Below, piece after piece: positions 51,295 to 60,479 of a stretch of DNA of 64,000 nt. Position 1 is the first letter of the stretch. Every line of letters starts with the position of its first letter. The stretch is from Gemmobacter caeruleus (lineage in GTDB: Bacteria > Pseudomonadota > Alphaproteobacteria > Rhodobacterales > Rhodobacteraceae): contig NZ_VKKX01000055.1 in NCBI RefSeq assembly GCF_008271655.1, positions 40,553 through 104,552 on the forward strand. Direction: 5' to 3'. A model generated the notes under the pieces. It had not been told where the DNA came from. It made no database searches and saw only the letters and a program-made list of their open reading frames with translations. A program made the position numbers and the translations under genes.

Positions 51295-52566
51295 ATGCAA
51301 CGATTGACCAACCGCCGCCGTTTTCTGACTGGAGCGGCCGCCATATTGGCCGCACCCGCCATTCTGCGGTCCACCCGCGCTTACGCCGACACCCCGACGT
51401 TGCGCATCGGTCATGTCAGCCCCCGCACCGGCCCGCTCGCCGGCTTTGCCGAGGCAGATGACTACATTCTTCAAGCCATTTCCGAAAAATTCGGGGCGGG
51501 CATCGACAACAACGGCAAGACATGGGCAATCGAGATCATCTCGAAGGACAGCCAGTCGAACCCGAACCGCGCGGCCGAGGTCGCAAGCGAGCTGATCCTG
51601 TCGGACGAGGTAGATATCATCGTCGCGGCATCAACCCCGGACACCGTGAACCCGGTTTCCGACCAGGCGGAACTGAACGGCACACCCTGCATCACGACGG
51701 ACTGCCCATGGCAGCCTTATTTCTTTGGTCGTGGGGGTGTCCCCGACAAGGGCTTCGAGAATACCTATCACTTCTTCTGGGGTCTTGAAGACGTGATCGG
51801 CGCATTCCTCGACCTTTGGGGCAAGTCTGGCGCCGGCAAGACCGTGGCTGGCTTGTTCCCGAACGACGCCGACGGCAACGCATGGGGCGATCCCGAGCTC
51901 GGTCTGCCGAAACCGCTTGCGGCTGCAGGTTACACGTTGGTCGATCCGGGTCGCTACCAACCCCTGACCGACGATTTCAGCGCCCAGATCACCGCCTTCA
52001 AGGAAGCCGGATGCGAGATCGTGACGGGCAATATGATCCCTCCGGATTTCGGCACGTTCTGGGCTCAGGCAGCGCAGCAGGGATTTGCTCCAAAAGTGGT
52101 GACGATCGGCAAGGCGCTGCTGTTCCCCAGCGTGATCGAAGGGCTTGGCGATCGTGGCATCGGCCTGACCTCCGAAGTCTGGTGGTCGCCCAACCATCCG
52201 TTCAAGTCCTCTTTGACGGGCGTGTCGTCCGCAGATCTGGCCGGCGGTTACACTGCGGCGACGGGTCGACCCTGGACTCAGCCCATCGGCTTCAAGCACG
52301 CACTCTTCGAAGTTGTGGCGAATGTCGTCGCGCGCGCACAGGATCTCGAAGATCCTGCGGCCATAGTTTCGGCAATCGCTGCGACCGATCTTTCTACCAT
52401 CGTCGGCCCCGTGAACTGGTCCAAAGGGCCGGTCAAGAACGTGACCAAGACCCCGCTTGTCGCCGGCCAATGGCAGAAGGACGAGAAGGGGCTCGACCTG
52501 AAGATCGTCGCGAATTCGAGCGCGCCCGAAATTCCGGTGAACGGCGAGCTGCAGCTTTTGGGCTGA
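51295..52566 (+). CDS. ABC transporter substrate-binding protein, branched-chain type
   Basis: Predicted 423 aa with a twin-arginine-like signal (NRRRFLTGAAAILAAPAILR). The mature protein has type 1 periplasmic-binding features: RIGHVSPRTGPLAGFAE, DSQSNPNRAAEVASELIL and GYTAATGRPWTQPIGFKHALFE. It is the receptor for the Liv-type importer that follows. It is more like aromatic/amide-type receptors than LivJ, so the ligand is open. Confidence 0.87.
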   Translation: MQRLTNRRRFLTGAAAILAAPAILRSTRAYADTPTLRIGHVSPRTGPLAGFAEADDYILQAISEKFGAGIDNNGKTWAIEIISKDSQSNPNRAAEVASELILSDEVDIIVAASTPDTVNPVSDQAELNGTPCITTDCPWQPYFFGRGGVPDKGFENTYHFFWGLEDVIGAFLDLWGKSGAGKTVAGLFPNDADGNAWGDPELGLPKPLAAAGYTLVDPGRYQPLTDDFSAQITAFKEAGCEIVTGNMIPPDFGTFWAQAAQQGFAPKVVTIGKALLFPSVIEGLGDRGIGLTSEVWWSPNHPFKSSLTGVSSADLAGGYTAATGRPWTQPIGFKHALFEVVANVVARAQDLEDPAAIVSAIAATDLSTIVGPVNWSKGPVKNVTKTPLVAGQWQKDEKGLDLKIVANSSAPEIPVNGELQLLG

Positions 52567-52624
52567 ACGAGATGCCCGCGCGTCGCTCTGGGGACGCGCG
52601 GGGTTCCACCCATGCGGGGCAACC

Positions 52625-53353
52625 ATGACGGAAATTCTGCGACTTGACGATCTATCGAAGGCCTACGGGGCGGTGACGGTGGCCGACAGCCAAAGCTGGC
52701 ATTTGAGTGCAGGCGAGGCGCTTGGTGTTATCGGCCCGAACGGGGCGGGCAAAACCTCGATGTTCAACCTCGTGACCGGCACGGTTTCCCCTGACAGCGG
52801 GCGTATCTTCTTTGGCGGGCAGGATGTTACCTCGTGGCCTGCGCCGCGCCGCTGCCGTTCCGGCATGGCCCGCAGTTTTCAGGTTCCCCAGCCCTTTGGG
52901 GGCATGACGGTCTTCGAAAATGCCATGGTCGCGGCAACCCAAGGTGCCGGACTCTCTTCGCGGGACGCAGAGGCGCTTTGCCTTGATATCCTTGACCGAA
53001 CAGGACTGTTGCACCGATCCAATACGCTCGCGAAAGGGCTGACGCTGCTCGAACGGAAGCGTCTTGAACTGACACGCGCTCTTTGCGCAAAACCCAAGCT
53101 CTTGCTGCTCGATGAAATCGCAGGCGGTTTGACTGAAAGCGAATGTGTATCGCTGATCCAGACCATCAAGGACATTCGCGAAACTGGCGTTTCCATCGTC
53201 TGGATCGAACATGTCGTCCACGCGCTCCTTGCCGTGGTCGATCGTCTGATCGTTATCGACTTCGGCAAAAAGATCGCGGACGGCACGCCGCACGAGATCA
53301 TGAACAGCCGCGAGGTTCGGGAAATCTATCTGGGGATCGAAGCCGATGCCTGA
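52625..53353 (+). CDS. ABC importer ATP-binding protein, LivG-like
   Basis: Predicted 242 aa. Walker A is GPNGAGKTS near 38-46; the LivG-type Q-loop and signature region (LTLLERKRLELTRAL) and Walker B LLLDEIAGGL are visible. The linker signature LERKR is the LivG form rather than LSGGQ. It overlaps the LivF-like gene by 8 bp. Confidence 0.88.
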   Translation: MTEILRLDDLSKAYGAVTVADSQSWHLSAGEALGVIGPNGAGKTSMFNLVTGTVSPDSGRIFFGGQDVTSWPAPRRCRSGMARSFQVPQPFGGMTVFENAMVAATQGAGLSSRDAEALCLDILDRTGLLHRSNTLAKGLTLLERKRLELTRALCAKPKLLLLDEIAGGLTESECVSLIQTIKDIRETGVSIVWIEHVVHALLAVVDRLIVIDFGKKIADGTPHEIMNSREVREIYLGIEADA

Positions 53354-54050
53354 GCCGATCCTCAAAATTGAAGGCCTCGACGCGCACTATCGCGATTTCC
53401 AAGCCCTCTACGGCGTGTCCGCGCAAGTAGATCAGGGCGAGGTCGTCGCCATAATCGGGGCGAATGGCGCGGGCAAGACGACGCTGATGCGCTCTGTCGC
53501 CGGGTTGCTGAAAAACCGGCCCGAGGCGATCCGTTGGAAAGGCCAAGCCATTGGCCGGCTGCGTGCGGATCAGGTCGCTGCACTCGGCATCGCCCTGGTG
53601 CCCGAGGGGAGGCTCTTGTTTCCTTCGCTTTCGGTCGAAGAGAACCTCATCATCGGCGGACAGATCGGGCGCAAGGGGCCGTGGTCGCTGGATACTGTTT
53701 ACCGGCTTTTCCCGATCCTCAAGGAACGCCGAAATCAACAGTCGACCTCGCTGTCTGGTGGACAGCAACAGATGGTCGCCATCGGGCGCGCGCTCATGTC
53801 GAACCCCGAGCTCATCCTGATGGACGAAATCAGCCTTGGTCTTGCTCCGGTGATCATCCGTCAGATCTACGAAGCCCTCCCCGGTATCGTCGGCGAAGGC
53901 ATGGCAGCGGTGATTGTCGAGCAGGATATCGCCAAGGCGCTGTCGGTCACGAGCCGCGTCTACTGCCTTCAGGAAGGCCGCGTGGCGCTGCAGGGCCTTT
54001 CGGCCACTCTCTCGCGGGAAGAGATTTCCCGCGCCTATTTCGGGATGTGA
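53346..54050 (+). CDS. ABC importer ATP-binding protein, LivF-like
   Basis: Predicted 234 aa with Walker A GANGAGKTTLMRS near 39-51, signature LSGGQQQMVAIGRAL and Walker B LILMDEISLGLAP. This is the second ATPase of a heterodimeric branched-chain-type importer. The start overlaps the LivG-like gene by 8 bp. Confidence 0.9.
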   Translation: MPEPILKIEGLDAHYRDFQALYGVSAQVDQGEVVAIIGANGAGKTTLMRSVAGLLKNRPEAIRWKGQAIGRLRADQVAALGIALVPEGRLLFPSLSVEENLIIGGQIGRKGPWSLDTVYRLFPILKERRNQQSTSLSGGQQQMVAIGRALMSNPELILMDEISLGLAPVIIRQIYEALPGIVGEGMAAVIVEQDIAKALSVTSRVYCLQEGRVALQGLSATLSREEISRAYFGM

Positions 54051-54055
54051 CGCGT

Positions 54056-54919
54056 ATGGATTGGGTAAATGCCATTCTTCAGGGCACGCTGCTGGGCGGC
54101 CTTTACGCGCTGTTTGCGGCGGGGCTCAGCCTCATCTTTGGCGTGATGCGTTTGGTAAACATCGCGCATGGCGATCTTATCGTTTTGGCAGCCTATCTGG
54201 GCCTGACCGCCTCGACGGCGCTTGGACTTCATCCGTTGGTCGCGCTCGTGCTGGTTGTGCCCGCGATGTTTGCCATCGGCTACGTCCTTCAGCGCGGCAT
54301 CCTGAACCGGACCATGGGGGACGATATCCTGCCACCGCTTCTCGTAACCTTCGGCCTTTCCATCATAATCCAAAACGGACTTCTGACCGTTTACACCGCT
54401 GACCCACAGAAACTTCAGGCGGGCAACCTTGAAACAGCAAGCCTTTCGGCGGGCGGGTTGACCGTGGGTGTGTTGCCCTTGATCGTCTTCATAACGGCGG
54501 TTGCGATTATCGGTGCGTTGCAGTGGATGTTCTATCACACAGCGCTTGGTCGCGCCTTCCGCGCCACCTCTGATCGTCAGGACATTGCCCAGCTCATGGG
54601 CCTCAACCGCGCGCATGTCTTTGGCCTTGCCATGGGCCTCTCCCTTGCTGTGACGGCCGTGGCCGGAATCTTTCTTGGAATTCGCACCTCGTTCGATCCG
54701 GCAGTAGGCGGCAGTCGTCTGATCTTCGGGTTTGAAGCGGTGATCATCGGCGGGCTTGGAAATCTTTGGGGCACCCTAGCCGGCGGCATTGTTCTTGGGG
54801 TTTCGCAGGCATTGGGCGGGCAAATCCATCCCAGTCTGCAAATCCTTTCTGGGCACATCGTATTCCTTGTGATCCTCGCGGTCCGCCCACGCGGCCTTTT
54901 CCCGAAGATGGAGGGCTGA
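54056..54919 (+). CDS. ABC importer permease, LivH-like
   Basis: Predicted 287 aa with about eight membrane helices. The conserved start (ILQGTLLGGLYALFAAGLSL, GVMRLVNIAHGDLIVLAAY) and the loop near ALGRAFRATSDRQDIAQLMG are typical of LivH permeases. It begins 5 bp after the LivF-like gene. Confidence 0.88.
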   Translation: MDWVNAILQGTLLGGLYALFAAGLSLIFGVMRLVNIAHGDLIVLAAYLGLTASTALGLHPLVALVLVVPAMFAIGYVLQRGILNRTMGDDILPPLLVTFGLSIIIQNGLLTVYTADPQKLQAGNLETASLSAGGLTVGVLPLIVFITAVAIIGALQWMFYHTALGRAFRATSDRQDIAQLMGLNRAHVFGLAMGLSLAVTAVAGIFLGIRTSFDPAVGGSRLIFGFEAVIIGGLGNLWGTLAGGIVLGVSQALGGQIHPSLQILSGHIVFLVILAVRPRGLFPKMEG

Positions 54920-54922
54920 GCC

Positions 54923-55948
54923 ATGCAGGTGACACGCACTTCTCCCCTTTCGCAGGGCGCGATGATGATCGGCTTGCTCCTACTGATAGGGCTTGTCGCC
55001 GCGCCCTGGTGGGCTGGACGCGCCGATCTGCGGCTTCTGGGCGAGATCTTCCTTTACGCATCGCTTGCAACGCTCTGGAATCTGCTCGCCGGTTACGCGG
55101 GCCTCGTTTCAGTCGGCCAGCAGGCCTATGTGGGACTTGGCGGCTATGCCTTCTTTGCCCTGACGATGCTTTTCGGTGTGCCGATTTATCTCGCGCTTCC
55201 GATCGCAGCGGTGGCGGGGGCAATAATTTCAGCTCCGGTGGCCGCACTGATCTTTCGCCTTCGCGGCGCATATTTCGCAATCGGGACTTGGGTCATCGCG
55301 GAAGTGTTTCGTCTGGTCGCTGCACAGATCCCGGCGCTTGGTGGGGGATCTGGCGCATCTTTGCCCGCAGACATCGTCAAGACGCTGGCCGACGGTCGCG
55401 ATGCACGTGAGGCGGTTGCCTATTGGCTTGCCCTTGGCATCGCGGTTGCGGTGCTTGCTGCGGCCTTTGTGGTTCTCCGCTCCCGTCAGGGCATCGCACT
55501 GATGGCAATCCGCGACAACGAACTTGCGGCGCGCAGTCTCGGGATCGACATCTGGCGCACCAAATTCGTGACCTACGTTATGGTTGGAGGCCTGACCACC
55601 TTGGTCGGTGCACTGATCTTTCTCCAAAAGCTGCGCATCTCACCCGAGGCGGCTTTCAGCGCGAACGACTGGACGGCCTTCGTCATCTTCATCGTGGTCA
55701 TCGGCGGTATCGGCACGCTAGAAGGGCCGATCCTCGGCACCCTCATCTTTTTTGCCCTGCGCGAAACGATGGCTGACCTAGGCACGGTCTACCTCATCGC
55801 TCTCGGCGCGGTCGCCATTGCCGTCATGCTCTTTGCCCCGGCGGGCTTGTGGGGCCTCATCCGGGCAAAGACCGGCGCCGAACTCTTCCCGCTTTCTTTC
55901 CGTGTCGTGGGTCTGGCGGCCCGTCAAGCGACCTCGTCAAAGGACTGA
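54923..55948 (+). CDS. ABC importer permease, LivM-like
   Basis: Predicted 341 aa with about nine hydrophobic helices. LivM hallmarks are NLLAGYAGLVSVGQQAYVG near 60-78 and the loop ALMAIRDNELAARSLGID near 190-207. It follows the LivH-like gene by 3 bp and completes the five-component importer. The stop is 4 bp before the BKACE gene. Confidence 0.88.
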   Translation: MQVTRTSPLSQGAMMIGLLLLIGLVAAPWWAGRADLRLLGEIFLYASLATLWNLLAGYAGLVSVGQQAYVGLGGYAFFALTMLFGVPIYLALPIAAVAGAIISAPVAALIFRLRGAYFAIGTWVIAEVFRLVAAQIPALGGGSGASLPADIVKTLADGRDAREAVAYWLALGIAVAVLAAAFVVLRSRQGIALMAIRDNELAARSLGIDIWRTKFVTYVMVGGLTTLVGALIFLQKLRISPEAAFSANDWTAFVIFIVVIGGIGTLEGPILGTLIFFALRETMADLGTVYLIALGAVAIAVMLFAPAGLWGLIRAKTGAELFPLSFRVVGLAARQATSSKD

Positions 55949-55952
55949 TCCC

Positions 55953-57203
55953 ATGGCCAAGCGCCCCAAGACGATCATCACCTGTGCGGTAACAGGTGCC
56001 ATTCACACGCCGACCATGTCGGACGCACTTCCTTACACTGCCGATGACATTGCCGCCCAGGCGATCGCTGCGGCGGAGGCGGGGGCGTCGATCCTGCATC
56101 TGCACGCGCGTCGCCCTGCAGATGGTGGCGTAACCATTGATCCCGACGCCTTCGCGAGCTTTCTGCCACGGATCAAGCAGGCAACGGGCGCGGTCGTGAA
56201 CATCTCGACCGGCGGTAGCCTGAAAAACACCATCGAAGAGCGCATTGCGCCTGCGCTGCGTTTCTCACCCGAGATGTGCAGCCTGAACATGGGCTCGATG
56301 AACTTCAGTTTCCATCCCCTCGCGAAGCGATACGAGACCTGGAAATTCGACTGGGAGAAGGACTACGTCGAAAACTCCGACACTTACATTTTCCGCAACA
56401 CATTCCGCGACATACAAACCGTCGCCGAAACACTCGCACCCCATCAGATCAAGTTCGAGCACGAATGTTACGATGTGGGCCACCTCTATAGAACAATCCG
56501 TCAAGCCGATGGAGCGTGTTCTTCCCGGTGCGGCTGTCTCGCAGCGCCTCCGACGCCAGATTGGACAGGCCGAGCACGTCATCAAGCTCGCGCATCACCA
56601 GCAGGCCACCGTCTGAACTGATCTGCGCACCACGGAACTCCAGACGCACACGGCGGTCGAAATCAACCCGATCTCCCCGCGCCAAGCCCGCACCCTCCAG
56701 GTGATCCATGAAACGCGCCCCTCGCAGCCGTCAACGCCATGATTTATATGCGAAATATCACGATTACGACAGCGAAATCAGCGACTTACTTGGAGAATGT
56801 GGGCTATAATCTGCGCTTCTGCATGGACATCGGGCTTTTCAAAGCACCGATCTTTATCCAGTTCATCTTCGGCATTCTCGGCGGCATCGGACCCGAGGTC
56901 GACAACCTTTTGTTCATGAAGCGGACCGCCGACAGGCTGTTCGGAGACGACTACCGCTGGTCCGTCCTCGGAGCCGGCGGCGCTCAGATGAGCCTTGGAA
57001 CGACGGCCAGCCAAATGGGTGGTAATGTTCGCGTTGGTCTCGAGGACAGCCTGTTCATCGGTCGCGGCCGCCTTGCTGAAAGCAATGCTCAGCAAGTCTC
57101 GAAAATCCGGCGTATCGTCGAAGACCTTGGTTGCGAGGTCGCCACCCCTGACGAGGCCCGTGAAATCCTGGGTCTCAAGGGCGGGGACCGCGTCAATTTT
57201 TGA
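55953..57203 (+). pseudogene. BKACE (beta-keto acid cleavage enzyme) split by an insert
   Basis: The gene encodes a DUF849/BKACE enzyme, which splits a beta-keto acid with acetyl-CoA into acetoacetate and a new CoA ester. The N-terminal part (55953-56490) has TCAVTGAIHTPTMSDALPYT, ILHLHARRPADGG and SLNMGSMNF. The C-terminal part (56809-57203) has FCMDIGLFKAPIFIQ and GIGPEVDNL through the conserved VLGAGGAQM. A 318-bp insert at 56491-56808 breaks HECYDVGHLY from NLRF and adds a stop. Removing it would restore a 310-aa protein, the family's usual length. It is inactive as it stands. Confidence 0.85.
56491..56808 (-). mobile_element. IS1380-family transposase remnant inserted in the BKACE gene
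   Basis: The minus strand codes about 70 residues typical of an IS1380 transposase start: FDRRVRLEFRGAQISSDGG, LLVMRELDDVLGLSNLA and GKNTLHRLDGLF. The frame then breaks at the insert boundary, so most of the gene is gone. The insert is flanked by CTATA at both sides (56486-56490 and 56804-56808), consistent with a target duplication. No matching terminal repeats are seen. Exactly 318 bp (106 codons) separate the gene halves. Confidence 0.72.
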
Positions 57204-57250
57204 GATCCTGAAATTGCAGGAGCTCCATCCGGCGGTTCAATTTTTGCTGT

Positions 57251-57382
57251 AGAGACGTTTGAACCGACTGCAAGAGAAGGTCGCGTTGATCGGCGCGAGG
57301 GGCAGGTCCGGACCCGTCTGATCGAAACGGCGCGGGTCTTGATGGTTGAAGGGGGCGAAGCGGACTCCGCCATTCGCGCCTC
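57251..57382 (+). pseudogene. possible TetR N-terminal fragment
   Basis: The plus frame reads REGQVRTRLIETARVLMVEGG and nearby residues, resembling the first helix of a TetR-family regulator DNA-binding domain, then diverges. No start codon precedes it and the rest of the gene is missing. The piece is 44 codons and may be scar material at the right end of the catabolic cargo. The match is by eye only. Confidence 0.3.
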
Positions 57383-57481
57383 ATGCGACACCTCACTTGG
57401 TCCAACATGGCCACGTGGCCGTTTCAAAGCGGCCGTTCGCACGAAGTGCCGCGAACGACCGCTTCCCGCCCATCCTGCTGT

Positions 57482-57964
57482 TCAGCCAGCTAGGATCTCG
57501 AGCCAGCAAAAAACATCGTCGGGATCGACCTCTGTGCCCTTGAGCCGCGCGTGGTACCAGCGCGCGATGATGGCCTCCCTCCGCTCAGGCGCAATCTTTA
57601 GTTGCCTCGAGCCGATGTATCGGTCGAGGTCCGAGACAAACGTCCGGAGCGCGCTTCTCTCGGTCGGCGATCCCACCATTTCGGTGCCAAGGAGCACCCA
57701 GGCCGCATCGATTCCGAACGCCTTCTGCAGTCTGACAAGTGCGGCAGCAGGGACCGACTTCTTGCCGCGCTCGAAGTCCTTGTACGTATAGAGGCCTATG
57801 CCAATGCAAGATGCGGCTCTTTGCTGAGACAAGGAAGCATCGATCCGAGAAATCGCCAGACGGGCACCAAGTGCGACGTGTTCATTTTGCTTGCCACCCG
57901 AAGCACGCCGGCCTTTGCAAACGAAGCGCGCGCCAACACTCGTAAACAATCCCGCAATCGTCAT
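57482..57964 (-). CDS. XRE-family-like helix-turn-helix regulator
   Basis: Predicted 160 aa. A helix-turn-helix is visible near residues 37-80 (LGARLAISRIDASLSQQRAA, then GIGLYTYKDFERGKKSVPAA and LVRLQKAFGIDAAWVLLGTE). The WVLLG motif is typical of XRE-type proteins. The C-terminal part is helical. Start ATG 57964 has AAGGAAGGA upstream. It is near the relaxase, on the same strand and 3' of it, so it may control mobilisation genes. Confidence 0.7.
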   Translation of the reverse strand: MTIAGLFTSVGARFVCKGRRASGGKQNEHVALGARLAISRIDASLSQQRAASCIGIGLYTYKDFERGKKSVPAAALVRLQKAFGIDAAWVLLGTEMVGSPTERSALRTFVSDLDRYIGSRQLKIAPERREAIIARWYHARLKGTEVDPDDVFCWLEILAG

Positions 57965-58040
57965 CTTGTTCCTTCCTTGCCCAACATGGAGGTCGCGACG
58001 CGTTGCGCAGTCACGGCCCATATCCTGTCCTTCCGATGCA

Positions 58041-59864
58041 TCAGCGCTCCCAGTCTCGCGCTTCCGGGTTTCCTGCTTCGCGCAGTCCTCGCTCGGACTC
58101 CCGCGCCGCGCTCAGCGTAAGGCCAAAGGCGACATGCGCTTTTGCGGCTGACACCACCGCCCGCGCAATCCAGCGGCGGTCCTGGTCTCCCTCGATGTCC
58201 CGCGCCAGTGCGTCGGTCTTCCCGGCCGCCAGATCGGCTATGACGCCCTTTCCATACCGCTGCCGCAGCTCTTCGGCGAAGCGCTCGGCATGGGCATCGC
58301 CCCGGAACTCAACCTTGCCCTCGGTCTGCATGATCCGCCCCAGCGACCGCAGGGTCCGCACCAGCCGGTCGTTCTCAGGCACGGCCTCCTGCTCAACGGC
58401 GTGGTCAATCACCGCCGCCGCTCGGTCATAGAACCCTTGCAACGCGTCTGCCACGCGCCTCCCCTGATCCGGGTTACGCAGATCCAGCCGTCGCCGACCC
58501 GCGAGGGCCAGAAGATCACTGCGGACCCAGTCCCGTTCTTCCCAGGCGTTCGCCGCGCCGGTTTCCAGACGGCTGGCGATGCGTTCGCCGCTCAAGCCAA
58601 TCGCAGTCGCGCCCGCAACGATCTCCGCTCGCAGTCGCTCCGCCGCCCCACGATGCAGGGTCGTTTGCGCCCTGCCCCGCGTTAAGGCTTCGCCCTCAAC
58701 CGCCACGCCATAGACCGCCGACTGCGGCATCATCTGCAAAAGCTGCGCACCGCGGGCATCGCCAAGCCCCCGCGCGATATCGACGGCATAGCCATAAAGC
58801 TCATCCCGCAGGCCCTTCCGCTCTGCGATGGGGGCCTTGCGGATCCTGCCCTCCGCCTCGGCCATCCACCCGTTGAAATGCCGCTCCAGGTCAGCGCGCT
58901 CAAGCGTCGCCGCCTCAGCCGGGAAGGGATGGAGCACCCCGCCCTGCCTAAGCACTTCCTCGGCCTTGGCGATCTTCGCGGCGATCTCGGGCAGCCCAGT
59001 CAGCGCCGCCACATGGCTCAGGCTGCGCATTGTGTCGGCCGTGTGCGCCATCGTGGCAAGTGCATCCTCCAGCGCCCTGCCCTCGCGCAGCCGTTCCTCA
59101 GGCGCCCGACCTTCTTCCCGTGCTCGTTCCATCTCTGCCCGAGATGGGCCATAGGTCAGAAGCCCCCGCTCTGCCCGCGAGGTCGCATCCAGAAACACGC
59201 CTTCCTCGGCCGCAATGGCCACCATGCGACCCTTCATCATGTCGAGGTTGAACGCATGTTCCTTCGCCATGAAGAACCAACTGTCGTTCAGGTTGCCGCG
59301 GTTGTTCACGACGATATGGACATGGGGATGCGACCGGTCGGTGTGCAGCGCCGCGACATAGGACCAGACATCGCCCTGATGGTCACCCGACTGAAACATC
59401 TCGAAGGCCCAGACCTCGGCAATCATCTTGGCCTTCTCCGGCCGCACATGGGACGGAAAGCTCAGGAGCAAGTGACTGGTGTGCCCGTTCTTGGGCGAAC
59501 CGCGCCAATCCTCGACCCAATGGCCGACGATGTCGTTCCGCTCGTCAGTGGACAGCCCCTTGGCGTGGGCGTCCAGCATGACCCCGTTGCCGAAGATCGC
59601 GGCAGACTTCGAGAACAGATAGTCCATCTGGATCGCCAGCTCTTTGGCGTTCGCCGTGCCACCCTTGCTTATCTTCTTGATCACCGCGGCGTTCGATCCC
59701 AGCGAAAACCGCCACAACTGGCTGGCGCGCGGCGCGAACCGGAAGCCCTGCCGAGAGAGGGAAGATGGTCCGGGTTTCACACGCCCGGACTGGGGACGCA
59801 GGAAACCGATTTCCCCAAGAATCGCTTCTGCCAGCCCGATCGGACGCGAGCCAAGCTTAACCAT
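58041..59864 (-). CDS. virD2: VirD2-like relaxase (MOBP type)
   Basis: Predicted 607-aa relaxase that nicks the origin of transfer and pilots the strand. The N-terminal third holds the relaxase domain: a Tyr candidate in QMDYLFSKSA and the metal-binding HPHVHIVVNNRG near residues 178-189. The middle is helical. The C-terminal region (about 450-600) shares a domain with the 736-aa protein at 41941-44151. ATG 59864 overlaps the MobC-like stop by 8 bp, so the two are co-translated. The nic site lies about 730 bp away. Confidence 0.88.
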   Translation of the reverse strand: MVKLGSRPIGLAEAILGEIGFLRPQSGRVKPGPSSLSRQGFRFAPRASQLWRFSLGSNAAVIKKISKGGTANAKELAIQMDYLFSKSAAIFGNGVMLDAHAKGLSTDERNDIVGHWVEDWRGSPKNGHTSHLLLSFPSHVRPEKAKMIAEVWAFEMFQSGDHQGDVWSYVAALHTDRSHPHVHIVVNNRGNLNDSWFFMAKEHAFNLDMMKGRMVAIAAEEGVFLDATSRAERGLLTYGPSRAEMERAREEGRAPEERLREGRALEDALATMAHTADTMRSLSHVAALTGLPEIAAKIAKAEEVLRQGGVLHPFPAEAATLERADLERHFNGWMAEAEGRIRKAPIAERKGLRDELYGYAVDIARGLGDARGAQLLQMMPQSAVYGVAVEGEALTRGRAQTTLHRGAAERLRAEIVAGATAIGLSGERIASRLETGAANAWEERDWVRSDLLALAGRRRLDLRNPDQGRRVADALQGFYDRAAAVIDHAVEQEAVPENDRLVRTLRSLGRIMQTEGKVEFRGDAHAERFAEELRQRYGKGVIADLAAGKTDALARDIEGDQDRRWIARAVVSAAKAHVAFGLTLSAARESERGLREAGNPEARDWER

Positions 59865-60414
59865 GCCGCGCGCCCTCTTGGGCTTCGACAAACTTCCGAA
59901 ACAGCGCCACGCCCTGCCGGCGCCGTTCCGCGATGATCTGGTTCAGCGTCTTCGCCACCATCGGCAGCGACCGGCGCAACTCATCCACCGACGCCCACTG
60001 CGCTTTGACCATCGGCGCCCTGCCCCGGTTCGCCGCCAGCGCAATCTGATTCACGTTGGTCCCGATCTTTGCCAGCTCGTAGCGAATGTCCTCCAGCTTG
60101 GCACTGTCTTCCCGGCTGAACTCGAGGAAACCCGAGGCCATCCGCACAACCGACCGCACACCGTCAGAGCGGGATTTCGCGCCAAGCTGGGTGCAGAGCG
60201 CATCGAAGGCCTGAAGCTCTTCGGCAGGCAGACGGCAGCTGACCACCTGGCCCGAACTCTCGCCTCGGGGCCGCCCCCGCCGGGTCATTTGCTGCGCTGC
60301 AGAATCAGTCGTCACGCAATTCTTCTTGGCTGAAAAATCGGACCCCGACTTAAGTTCTGTTTTGCGAGGCTCTGATTTTCCTGCCAACTTCTGCCACTGA
60401 TTATTTGTAGACAT
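59857..60414 (-). CDS. mobC: MobC/relaxosome accessory protein
   Basis: Predicted 185 aa. A variable charged N-terminus precedes a ribbon-helix-helix-like segment (VVSCRLPAEELQAFDALCTQ, then SRSDGVRSVVRMASGF) and a MobC-type helical part (YELAKIGTNVNQIALAANRG, VDELRRSLPMVAKTLNQII). MobC proteins bind the origin and help the relaxase melt DNA. ATG 60414 has AGGAAA upstream; the frame remains open to 60468. Confidence 0.8.
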   Translation of the reverse strand: MSTNNQWQKLAGKSEPRKTELKSGSDFSAKKNCVTTDSAAQQMTRRGRPRGESSGQVVSCRLPAEELQAFDALCTQLGAKSRSDGVRSVVRMASGFLEFSREDSAKLEDIRYELAKIGTNVNQIALAANRGRAPMVKAQWASVDELRRSLPMVAKTLNQIIAERRRQGVALFRKFVEAQEGARHG

Positions 60415-60479
60415 CACGCATTTCCTGCCACCCTTTCTATCCCCTTCTTTCAGCTCTTGATCAAGCACAATCTATGCGC

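Noticed and set aside
56491..56808. Complete IS1380 element with terminal repeats
   Set aside because: The left edge falls inside the transposase gene and the two ends are not inverted repeats, so it is a remnant.
50309..57203. Carnitine degradation (carnitine dehydrogenase plus BKACE)
   Set aside because: HCDH and BKACE occur together in that pathway, but the HCDH here reads like a general hydroxyacyl enzyme and no thiolase or carnitine-specific gene is present.
57482..57964. CRISPR or restriction-type defence system near the relaxase
   Set aside because: Only an HTH regulator is present; no nuclease or methylase motifs were found in the surrounding frames.
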